A DNA stretch of 64,000 nt from Symbiodinium natans (Eukaryota > Sar > Dinophyceae > Suessiales > Symbiodiniaceae), in assembly GCA_905221605.1 (NCBI GenBank), contig CAJNDS010002198.1, positions 463,390 to 527,389 on the forward strand. The letters run 5' to 3'. The notes beneath the pieces were generated by a model. The model was given only the letters and a program-made list of their open reading frames with translations. It searched no databases and was not told where the DNA came from. Position numbers and translations under genes: made by a program. Positions 1-9,403 of the stretch are shown one piece after another (the stretch's first letter is position 1; each line of letters opens with the position of its first letter).

Positions 1-3000
1 TTGAGCTTGCCAGAAAGTTGCAAAAGTTGGTCTGAAAAAAGGAACCTTGAAATTATTCATCAAAAAAAGTGAGTCGAAAAAAAACAGCACAAGCAAAACC
101 TGACAATCAACAAAAGTGAGACGATCAAAATGTAAAACCATCAAAAACAAGCTCTGACAACAAAACACATGTCAGATGTACTCCGGTGTTTCGCTCGCTT
201 CGCTCGCACTTATTCACATTGTGGAAAGACACTTTGCCTTTTCAAAACGGTTCGGTTTGGGCGTCGCGCGCAACATGCACGTCTCAGCAGTACAGTTGAA
301 CTCGTCTCGTCCTGCAGTTGATTTCTGTCCAAACGGCACTGTCAGAGGCTTTCAAAAACGCTTGTTTCAAGCAATTTCAAATCGCGGACTTGGGAGGTCA
401 AGAGGAGCTTTTTCACGGAGAAGACGCGCTTCCTGACCATTGTTCAAAGCACTTCTAAACGATGGAGTGTTGGAAGATTTGCCGGATTCCTTGGCCATTG
501 TTTCAAGCTGCTTTTTTCATCATCTTCAAAGATGTTTGAAAGCCACTGGAACGCACCTCTTTTTGCTTTTCAGCAACCGAATCTGAGCATCGAGGTCGCA
601 CCCCTCCAGCCCCCCACAGTTGCAGCCGCAACCAGCAGCAACAAGGACAACAATTCACGGGCTGCGAACACACAGACCACCTCCACAAGAGATTCTACTT
701 CAGCTCAACACGACAGCTGTCGTTGCAGGCGTGCTGTCTGTGGACAAAAATGGAGCAGCAATTCCCTAAAATTGGGGGGCCCGAAAACAGGGCCCAAAAA
801 AGCTTCCAAAATTGGACCTACTTGTTGGCAGAAAGAGAGGAGGTCTTTTCATTGTTTTACATGCTTGGGTCCCAAATTATGACCCCAAAATGGGCCCAAA
901 ATTGGGACCCCAAAAATGGGTTCAAAACTGCTTCTGCAACCCACAGCTGCAAATTCCATGGCGCTAAAGCCACCACAAAAGCACACACACACACACACAC
1001 AGACACACATGCAGGACAGAAGAACAAGAATTGCAAAGCTGGTCCGGCAAAAAATTTTGCAGATCTCAAGTTAAAAACCCACTTTGGGGGGCCAGACGTG
1101 CGTTGCCAGAAATTCATGGTTGCAGGCACCCCCAATTCTGGTCCCAAACTTGCTCCATTTCGTACTTTTGGAGACTGCATTGAGAGAACCAACACACGAC
1201 ACAGACACACGATACAGGACAACCGACGACCGCAAGGACCAAGGAACCCAAAGAAACATGCCAAATCACCAACCGAGTTGAATTAAAGAAAGGCCAAAAT
1301 GCCAAAAGGAAGAAACATGGACACAAACATGAAACAGACAACAAATGCAGAGAGAGAACAGACAGAAGAAAAAAGCAAAACACGAAAAAAACAACCAACA
1401 ATCAATAGGATCCAAGAACTCCAGGACCCCAAGACCGGACACTTGGAAGACCAAGGAAGAGAAGCCAACCAAGATTGACAGAAGAGTGAGAAAGATCCGG
1501 GAGCCTGGAAGTCCGTGCCTGGGAGGCGCCCTTCCAGGCCTGGCTTCTATAGAACCTGTGAAGAGTTGCTGCTGCGCCTGCCACACCAACTCCAGGAACC
1601 TGACACCCAAGCGACTTGGCCCTTGAGACTCTTTTGGTTTAAAATTTTTTTTGGAGTTCCTGACTCTGCGGTTAGATCAAGCCCAAAGGTGTCTTAACAC
1701 TACTTGGGCAGAAAAAAAAAACGTGTGTCTTAAAACCACTTTGATAGACTTTGAACCATGGAGTGTCTCGGATTTGCAGACAGATCCCAAGAAATTTCTG
1801 CAGATGTTTTTTTAAGCTTGCCAGAAAGTTGCAAAAGTTGGTCTGAAAAAAGGAACCTTGAAATTATTCATCAAAAAAAGTAAGTTGAAAAAAAACAGCA
1901 CAAGCAAAACCTGACAATCAACAAAAGTGAGACGATCAAAATGTAAAACCATCAAAAACAAGCTCTGACAACAAAAACACATGTCAGATGTACTCCGGTG
2001 TTTCGCTCGCTTCGCTTGCACTTATTCACATTGTGGAAAGACACTTTGCCTTTTCAAAACGGTTCGGTTTGGGCGTCGCGCGCAACATGCACGTCTCAGC
2101 AGTACAGTTGAACTCGTCTCGTCCTGCAGTTGATTTCTGTCCAAACGGCACTGTCAGAGGCTTTCAAAAACGCTTGTTTCAAGCAATTTCAAATCGCGGA
2201 CTTGGGAGGTCAAGAGGAGCTTTTTCACGGAGAAGACGCGCTTCCTGACCATTGTTCAAAGCACTTCTAAACGATGGAGTGTTGGAAGATTTGCCGGATT
2301 CCTTGGCCATTGTTTCAAGCTGCTTTTTTCATCATCTTCAAAGATGTTTGAAAGCCACTGGAACGCACCTCTTTTTGCTTTTCAGCAACCGAATCTGAGC
2401 ATCGAGGTCGTGCCAGGAAAGGGGACCTGGGGGTCCTAGTTTAGGGGGTCCATTTGGCCCGCAAAATTAACTACACCCCTCCAGCCCCCCACAGTTGCAG
2501 CCGCAACCAGCAGCAACAAGGACAACAATTCACGGGCTGCGAACACACAGACCACCTCCACAAGAGATTCTACTTCAGCTCAACACGACAGCTGTCGTTG
2601 CAGGCGTGCTGTCTGTGGACAAAAATGGAGCAGCAATTCCCTAAAATTGGGGGGCCCGAAAACAGGGCCCAAAAAAGCTTCCAAAATTGGACCTACTTGT
2701 TGGCAGAAAGAAAGGAGGTCTTTTCATTGTTTTACATGCTTGGGTCCCAAATTATGACCCCAAAATGGGCCCAAAATTGGGACCCCAAAAATGGGTTCAA
2801 AACTGCTTCTGCAACCCACAGCTGCAAATTCCATGGCGCTAAAGCCACCACAAAAGCACACACACACACACAGACACACATGCAGGACAGAAGAACAAGA
2901 ATTGCAAAGCTGGTCCGGCAAAAAAATTTTGCAGATCTCAAGTTAAAAACCCACTTTGGGGGGCCAGACGTGCGTTGCCAGAAATTCATGGTTGCAGGCA

Positions 3001-3886
3001 CCCCCAATTCTGGTCCCAAACTTGCTCCATTTCGTACTTTTAGAGACTGCATTGAGAGAACCAACACACGACACAGACACACGATACAGGACAACCGACG
3101 ACCGCAAGGACCAAGGAACCCAAAGAAACATGCCAAATCACCAACCAAGTTAAATTAAAGAAAGGCCAAAATGCCAAAAGGAAGAAACATGGACACAAAC
3201 ATGAAACAGACAACAAATGCAGAGAGAGAACAGACAGAAGAAAAAAGCAAAACACAAAAAAAAAAACAACCAACAATCAATAGGATCCAAGAACTCCAGG
3301 ACCCCAAGACGGAACACTTGGAAGACCAAGGAATAGAAGCCAACCAAGATTGACAGAAGAGCAAGAAAGATCCGGGAGCCTGGAAGTCCGTGCCTGGAAG
3401 GCGCCCTTCCAGGTCTGGCTTCCATAGAACCTGTGAAGAGTTGCTGCTGCGCCTGCCACACCAACTCCAGAAACCTGACACCCAAGCGACTTGGCCCTTA
3501 AGACTCTTTTGGTTTAAAATTTTTTTGGAGTTCCTGACTCTGCGGTAAGATCAAGCTCAAAGGTGTCTCAACACTACTTGGGCAGAAAAAAAAAACGTGT
3601 GTCTTAAAACCACTTTGATAGACTTTGAACCATGAAGTGTCTCGGATTGCAGAAAGATCCCAAGAAATTCTGCAGATGTTTTTTTAAGCTTGCCAGAAAG
3701 TTGCAAGGTCTGAAAAAAGGAACCTTGAAATTATTCATCAAAAAAAGTAAGTTGAAAAAAAACAACACAAGCAAAACCTGACAATCAACTGAGACGATCA
3801 AAATGTAAAACCATCAAAATCAAGCTCTGACAACAAAAACACATGTCAGATGTACTCCGGTGTTTTGCTCGCTTCGCTTGCACTTA
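1..3886. repeat. Tandem array of an unidentified ~1.8-kb unit
   Basis: The anchor GCTTGCCAGAAAGTTGC recurs at 5, 1816 and 3688, giving copy 1 (about 1-1810), copy 2 (about 1811-3682) and a partial copy 3 (about 3683-3886). Copies 1 and 2 are nearly identical. Copy 2 alone has a 63-bp block at 2411-2473. Copy 3 has small deletions and loses similarity just after GCACTTATT. Each full copy has a CA microsatellite (982-1000 in copy 1). An 86-codon ORF appears at the same place in both copies (176-436 and 1988-2248). It is preserved only as well as the surrounding DNA and resembles no family I know, so I do not call it a gene. The unit could be a local duplication or a long-period satellite; its left end lies outside the window. 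Confidence 0.9.
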
Positions 3887-4464
3887 TTTTGTGAAAAGCA
3901 GAGCTCGCGCAGCAGTCTCTTTTTCACTTCGCACTTGAGCCAAACACCAAAGTGTTCAGCAAGCTTCAGTTCTTGCAGCAAGCTCTCTCCAAGAGCTAAG
4001 GGCTCCAAAAAGCTACGAATTCCATCTCAACTTTGTTCTACAAAGGAGGTAAAGCAAAAGAGCAATGCAACTGCTTTGGTCTACACCTCGGGGACTTCAG
4101 GTCACTTCCGAACAGCAAAACAGCGAAGCTTCAGAGTCCACTCTGCACTCCTACTCCCATCCTACACGTCCAACGGCAACGAACGAAGTGGCGGGGACAC
4201 GGAGTGAGTTACAACAAGACAGAACCTCAGAGTTCTGACACGCACTTCTTCACTACTGCTCTCAAGCAGTTCCAAGTGCTTCAAAACTCATCCTAGGCCA
4301 TGCCAACAAGACAAGAACATGCCAAAGTCAAGCAAGACATGCCACACATGCTTAAGGGCTTTGGGACAAACCAAACATGCTCATGCCAAGTCATGCAGCA
4401 GAAAAACTCTCATGCTTCTCTCTGTATGGTCAAACACCACATGGCACCAACTGGGCAAACACTA
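3887..4464. other. Non-genic flank with repeated GGCATG motifs
   Basis: No protein family is recognisable here. The part from 4299 to 4400 is full of CATGCC/GGCATG motifs and contains CATGCTTAAGGG, which also occurs inside copia-2 near 50918. Similar GGCATG-rich tracts lie at about 49600-49660 and 51140-51200 in copia-2. This stretch could be the far side of the site into which the LINE array inserted, possibly copia-2 sequence, but the link is only a shared short repeat. Confidence 0.4.
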
Positions 4465-4476
4465 CAGGTGAATTTT
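4465..4476. repeat. Left copy of the LINE flanking repeat (CAGGTGAATTTT)
   Basis: The 12-mer CAGGTGAATTTT at the 3' side of LINE-A matches the first 12 bases of the 16-bp CAGGTGAATTTTACAC found at 22735, 30146 and 45581. It is followed by extra T residues instead of ACAC. It marks the left limit of the three-LINE array and may be a target-site duplication. Confidence 0.6.
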
Positions 4477-4746
4477 TTTTCTTCAGCAAGCGCGAGAGCG
4501 TTACCCAGTGGGTGTCCTGCATGCAAAACGAATTCGCCCGGAGCCCCTTTGGGGCGAGACACAGTCTCTCGGGCAGTCGGTCACCCTGCTACGGCAAAAC
4601 CACAGCTTACAAGCTGGGAATGTGGTGCACCCACAGGCCATCTACAGGGAACGATGTGACAGCTACTCATCAGGAAGAGGTTGCGACCGCAGCCCTAAGG
4701 CTGGGAAAGGATGCCCCCAGAGAAGCAGCCCAGCTTCCACAGCCTC
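4477..4746 (-). other. LINE-A 3' untranslated region
   Basis: This is sequence between the kinase-like reading frame and the flanking repeat. At 4691-4705 it contains AGCCCTAAGGCTGGG, which also occurs several times in the LINE-A 5' leader (22471-22594). The 3' end on the minus strand is A-rich, just before the flanking repeat. No ORF of note. Confidence 0.5.
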
Positions 4747-5490
4747 CTAGGCCGGGGTAGTGCATAGCCAGCGAACTTCTTCCCCCAAAGGTCCAAGGGT
4801 GTTGCAGATCTGGTCAAAACACGCTTGAGGTGGACCCCTGGAAACTTGCCGAAAGTAGCCCACATCATTTGGGCAGTATTTGGCAACTACCCTCCAAAAG
4901 CCAGTCCATTCCGGCCTCCCTTGGGAGGGGCCCCAGTTGTTGGCATCGATGAAGGCCGGAAGGGGAACCACCCTCGTGCCGAGCGGCCTGTGGCTCAGGT
5001 TTGAAATGCCCACATCCTTGGCATCAACCCCACAGGCATACAAGTGCAACAAGGTGGCCAACGTGGCCAGGAGGTAGGAGTGAACACGGAGACCATTGGC
5101 AGCATTTTCCTGGAGCCACTCACGGGCCTGGCAGCGATGCTCTTGCACGTGGTACAGGAAACGATGCAGGCCCGCACCTGGCTCTCCTTCAGGCCCTAGT
5201 CCAATCCACATGGAGCCACTGGTAAGGATGGGAGCCATGAGCCGGGGAAAACGCCGCGCCATATCAATCTCCGGACCGTTTAAGGATGCATCATCCGTGA
5301 GCTTCAAGACCAACGCCTGAGACAGCTGGTAGCCTACACGGCTTTGTCCCCAGCCCAGGCGCGTGAGAACTCGGGCTTCCACCACGACCTGGCGAATCGG
5401 GTCCCATGTAAGTGTGAGATCTGGAGGGAGGAAGTGCCGAGGCGAGGTGGGCCGCTTGATGTAGCTTGCTGCTTTACCAGCCGCGTGCAC
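4747..5490 (-). pseudogene. LINE-A C-terminal kinase-like domain
   Basis: This frame of about 247 codons is the C-terminal end of the LINE-A polyprotein. In order it has ALVLKL (5297-5316, candidate ATP-binding Lys), GPEID (about 5262-5278, candidate helix-C Glu), DAKDVGISNL (4998-5030, Asp-x4-Asn like a catalytic loop) and AFIDANNW (4939-4956, Asp at the DFG position). The same five positions occur, in the same order and spacing class, in the otherwise dissimilar LINE-C domain at 30526-31890. The HRD His/Arg and DFG Gly are not kept, so it could be an atypical kinase, a small-molecule phosphotransferase or a pseudokinase. The frame joins its upstream linker only through a frameshift near 5480. 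Its function in a LINE is unknown. Confidence 0.5.
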
Positions 5491-6573
5491 ACCCGGGGTA
5501 AGTCCTGAGCTTCTCTACGCATGCGTTGCCGCCGGCCCCAGGGGGACTCCTCAGCCTCAGGGGCCGGGTCTGCAGGGGGCCGGGCCCTGGACTCCGAGGG
5601 GGATCTAGGCCGTGCATGCTGGTTGGGAAGGTCACGGCTGGACGTAGCCCTTTCTGACCGCCTCCCAGGTGGAGGGGAATGGGTTGAATCACGCGGAACC
5701 GAACGCAAATCCACACCGGACCCTGCTACCTGAGGCCGCCTCCTTCGCGGAGGGGTGGGAGGGGAGGAAAAGGAGAGCGCCGACGGTCACGCCGAGGAGC
5801 CGGAGGGGGGGGAGGCGGCCAAGCCTTCGCCGCCGGTTGGGCCGACGAGCTGGAACCCCCAGGTGCCGCCTCCTCAGGGAGGGGTGCCCCTTCCTGCTGG
5901 TCGTCTCCTACAGGAAGGCCCTGGTCTATGCGTTGTTGCCTGCGGATGTGGGGTGGAGGTCGTCGCTTGGAATGCTGGAGGGTCGCCGTAGAGCGCCACG
6001 ACTTCCCCTCTGCCATTCGTTGGCGCTGCTCGCGCCAGAAGGGGCCACGACCCCTGCCCTGCGAGCCCCCCATCACTGCTTCTTGAAGCAAAGGGTCTGC
6101 TGACCAGAGGGAAGCTCTTTCTTCTTCTTGCCAGCCGGCTTCGGGGCAGGCTCCCTTGCAAGCCCGGCTACGCGTGCACTTGCCCCAGGAAGGGAAACCA
6201 CTTCCTTTGTTTTGCCAGACCCCACCTCAGACACGTGCGACTCTGCAGCCTTAGGAAGGGAAGCCGCTTCCTTCAGAGTTGAAGAAGAACCTGGAGAGTC
6301 CGGCCGCCCAGGAGGCGTGGAAACCGAGGCCTGGGCATGAAAGGACAGGGTTTGGTTGTTGTGAAGTTTTTTACAGGGTTTCTGGAGACCTAAACAAGGC
6401 TGAGAGTGGCCTGGAAGGACCCGGAGCACAGCCATCTACGTCCCTCATTTTTGAGCCGGTGCGTCGGGTGAAGGGTAGGCCAGAACTGGGGGCCATTGTG
6501 GGGCATGTCAATGCACGGCTGAGCAAGCAAACGTTCTAGCCTATCCATCTCATGAACCTGCTGGAGGTAAAGC
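5491..6573 (-). pseudogene. LINE-A linker with Cys motif, frameshifted
   Basis: This is the remnant of the region between RNase H and the kinase-like domain. A frame near 6574-6435 reads KCKLYLQQVHEMD, which corresponds to SKCGLYIQQTDPI in LINE-B and suggests a lost zinc-binding module. From 6435 to 5334 the frames are rich in Pro, Ser, Arg and Lys (for example KPAGKKKKELP near 6110), like the acidic/Pro-rich linker of LINE-B and LINE-C. At least two frameshifts separate these pieces. There is no catalytic domain here. Confidence 0.5.
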
Positions 6574-7791
6574 TTACACTTCACAAGTGATTGACAGATT
6601 ATTTGTTTTTAACCCCCCTACTTGCCAGACATGGCCACCTACTGCTTCCGGGACGTCCACTTTCGCCAACAAAAGCTGGCGCTTGTTAGGCCCTTTGGGT
6701 GGTTGGGGTTCCTGCCTTTGGCTTCGGGGGACAAAATCATCTTTTGAGGCATGTTTCAAAACAACCACAGCTCGCGACGCCAGGTAATCGCAGATCCGGG
6801 TTACGAGCCTATCCAGGTCCTGGACTTTCCGCCCTGCTACAGGCGGTATGGTGGCAGCTCGTTTGCCTGCCAACTCGTCGGCGCACTGGTTGGCCTGGTG
6901 TCTCCAAAGCTGGGAAAAGCCAAACCTAATTTCGAACTCACGGCTAGTTAGGTGGGATTTTACCCAAGTGGGCCTTATCCTACCACGGTCCTCCCAGACC
7001 GGGCCCCAAAAAGCCGGGGTTGTTTTTTGAAAGGATTTTTTGGCGAGGGTCCTTAGGGCTGGTTTACAGTCCCCCGTGAGGTCAACCTGACCAAGGGTGT
7101 GTTTAATCGTCTGCACAATAGCATAAGATTCACCGTGCGCGACGCTTGTGCCGGGGGGGGTGAGGCCGGACATGGTCCCTAACTCCTGAAACAGACCATC
7201 TTGAACCCGCCCCACGACGACAGACCAGCTCACTCTTCGCAATCGCGGATCCTTGGTGAACTTTCCCCCTGACGCGTCCGTAGCAACCACCAACCCGTCT
7301 GCTACTACCTGGGAGGACGTGAGAAACACGCCTGTCTTGACCACTTCTAGGTCCCCCGAGGGAGCGACTGGGAGGTATTTAAGGGGAAGCATACCCCGAA
7401 GCCACAGGCAGTCATCAGGGAAACGGCGCTTCTCCGCCAGAACGTACCCCGGTAACCGCATGCCACCAGGGAAGGAAGGGCACTCATACATGAGGTGACG
7501 CAAGGTGGCCCCGGGATCGCCACAAAACTTACAGACATCCTTGCCACCATTGCCATTATGAAGAATGGACCCTTGGAAAACAGCCCGATAGGCGTACCGG
7601 GTTGTTTTGGTGCGCACTGACTTGAGCAGGCGACGCGGGACCGTCCAATCGACCCCCCGCAGCACCCGCTGCCGACGAGGCCGATCCGATGCGACGAGAC
7701 CTCTGGGTCTTGATGATGTCCGTGAGGAAAGACGAGGTTTGACAGACAACCGAAACCTCAGAGGGCTTGATTTCGAGAACACGCTCCTCAA
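6574..7791 (-). pseudogene. LINE-A zinc finger and RNase H domain
   Basis: This frame of about 405 codons overlaps the upstream RT frame at 7556-7791, so a frameshift lies in the overlap. It contains CKFCGDPGATLRHLMYEC, the Cys/His finger that often follows the RT in LINEs. The RNase H that follows has ATDASG (first Asp), HGESYAIV (Glu), LTGDCKPALR (second Asp), a KSHLTS segment and CADELAG (last Asp). RNase H would remove the RNA strand during reverse transcription. It ends with a stop at 6574, just before the displaced Cys motif. Confidence 0.75.
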
Positions 7792-8709
7792 AAACCCAGC
7801 GGGAAGGATCGTGGCCGTCGACCTGGAGGTCGCGGAGGTATTGACACATGGCAGAGATGGGTCCAGTGACCACGGGCCAACCGTGCTTCGCAGCCTCCAG
7901 CCGCTTCCAGACCACCCGCCAAGTGTCCTTTACTGCCTCCCATCCCATGCGGTTACATCTGGCCATCATCCTGAAAAGACTTTCCACGTGCTGGGTTACC
8001 ACAATAAGGTAGGGATCCTGAACCTCATGGGCCGTCATATCTAGGATGGTATCCGTGGAACCATATCGGCTCCTGCCTGCGTGTCGGGCTACCGCTGCGC
8101 GCATGGTTTTCATATGTTTAGGGGCAACCCCTTGTGCTTCATGGCCATAAAGACCCGAGGTGACCACACTAGAACGGTGCAACCGTAGCCGGACGCGGCG
8201 TGCCGGGATACGAAGCTTGCCCAACTTCAGGTTACGAAGGCTACCTACCCGAAAGCGTTTCTGGGCAGTAGTAGTCCTGCGCCGGCGGCCACTGCCACTA
8301 TCAAGGCCTAAATCCTTGACCACGTCGACTATGTCAGGGTCCCCCGGCCGCAGCAGCTGTCGCAGCGCCGCGGCCGAGCGGGGTGTCCCGGCCACAAATT
8401 TTGTTTTCTCTTGGCTGAGGACGAGACCTTCAGCCTGAAGACTGGCCTTGAGCACTCGAAAGGCTTCATATGCCGCGCCCGCGGCTATATCTGGCGAGGC
8501 ATGGAGGGAGTCTGCAGAGACATCATCCAACCATACGTCGCAATGATGCAAGCCTGTGACTCGTTTCAGTCTGTGTAAGGGTTCAGACATGGTGAGCTTG
8601 GCCACGGTGGGGGCGTACGGGCATCCCTGGATCATGCCCCGGCCTGGGAAAATAGTGGGGCTGGGCTGGGATTCACCCACCACCGTGGCCTCCTTGGTAG
8701 AGGCGAAGG
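7556..8709 (-). pseudogene. LINE-A reverse transcriptase, 3' half (motifs B, C, thumb)
   Basis: Reading from the copia-1 insertion point, this frame has GMIQGCPYAP (RT motif B), DVWLDDVSAD (motif C) and a thumb with YGHEAQGVAPKHM, which LINE-C shares as YGHESVGLAPKRM. The catalytic box is WLDD, where LINE-B and LINE-C have YVDD. No ATG is expected because this is an internal part of a polyprotein. If the copia-1 insert and one target duplication are removed, the 5' half enters here one base out of frame and meets a stop near 8676, so LINE-A had already lost its frame. Confidence 0.8.
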
Positions 8710-8714
8710 GAAAG
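8710..8714. repeat. Copia-1 target-site duplication, left copy
   Basis: GAAAG lies directly outside the left LTR and is repeated at 18482-18486 outside the right LTR. Five bases is the usual length for Ty1/copia integrases. Confidence 0.9.
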
Positions 8715-8849
8715 TAAAAGTTTAAAGGCTAATCTCAACCTTTCTAGAACACAGGTTCTCGGCACACTTTTACCTTCACTCGCGGCTCTCCACGAGGGGC
8801 GGTGCTTGAGCCTATATACAGTCGGGCATGAAAAGTGAAATGTTTGTTA
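8715..8849 (-). repeat. Copia-1 3' LTR
   Basis: 135 bp, identical to 18347-18481. On the minus strand it starts TAACAAAC and ends CTTTTA, so its ends are TAA...TTA, not the usual TG...CA. It contains TGTATATAGG (a possible TATA-like box) followed at once by GGCTCAAG. Confidence 0.95.
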
Positions 8850-8860
8850 CGCCCTCTTTG
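8850..8860 (-). other. Copia-1 polypurine tract
   Basis: The minus strand reads CAAAGAGGGCG directly upstream of the 3' LTR. This is the expected place for the purine tract that primes plus-strand DNA synthesis. It is short and ends in CG, but its position supports the LTR boundary. Confidence 0.65.
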
Positions 8861-9403
8861 AAACTCGTTGGGTGAAACGATTTTCAAACACCTTCTCACT
8901 TTTCTCTCATGCTCCATTGAGCTCATCTTTCCTTTTTCACATACCCCTTCGGGTTAACCTTCTTCTTTCTTCTTTGGCTCCTGGAACAAATTGAAACACT
9001 TCTGTGCACTTGTGAATCTACCTCATGCACCAAATCTCATCTACTGCTTGCACTCACTTTTTCTCGCCAATGTCGAGCTCGTCGTAGTCCAGCAGTAACT
9101 CAGCATTTCGTTTCTTTGAAACTTGTGCTTTCGTTCGTGGTGCTCCGTGGCTTGCAACAAAACCATCATACCATTGCTTCGTAGCTTCTTTTGAAACACG
9201 AGACCACTGCACGCCTTTCTCACAAGCGGCTTTTGCATTGTCTCTTTGCTTTTCAAAGCACCTTCCATTTTCGCCATTGGCTTGGTGAAACGAATTGTTT
9301 GTGAAACTGATTTCTACCTTCCGGTCTTCGCAAATTGCGGTATTTGGGCCATTGCCCTCAGAATCCTGGGCTTTCGCCCTCTTCCTTTTCAGATCTTCAG
9401 CGC
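8861..9403 (-). other. Copia-1 3' untranslated region
   Basis: This is about 540 bp between the stop of the long ORF and the purine tract. I see no further domain. Short frames here are not convincing. Confidence 0.6.

Noticed and set aside
176-436. 86-codon ORF repeated exactly in the second tandem copy (1988-2248)
   Set aside because: The whole unit is duplicated with near identity, so conservation of the ORF says nothing about coding. The protein resembles nothing I know.
3934-3944. CTTGAGCCAAA, an 11-nt match to the spliced-leader complement
   Set aside because: It diverges at once after 11 nt and no retroelement starts here. A chance match in 64 kb is plausible.
8799-8806. GGCTCAAG inside the copia-1 LTR as a spliced-leader relict
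   Set aside because: Only 8 nt, inside the LTR and not at a transcript end. The same 8-mer occurs elsewhere by chance.
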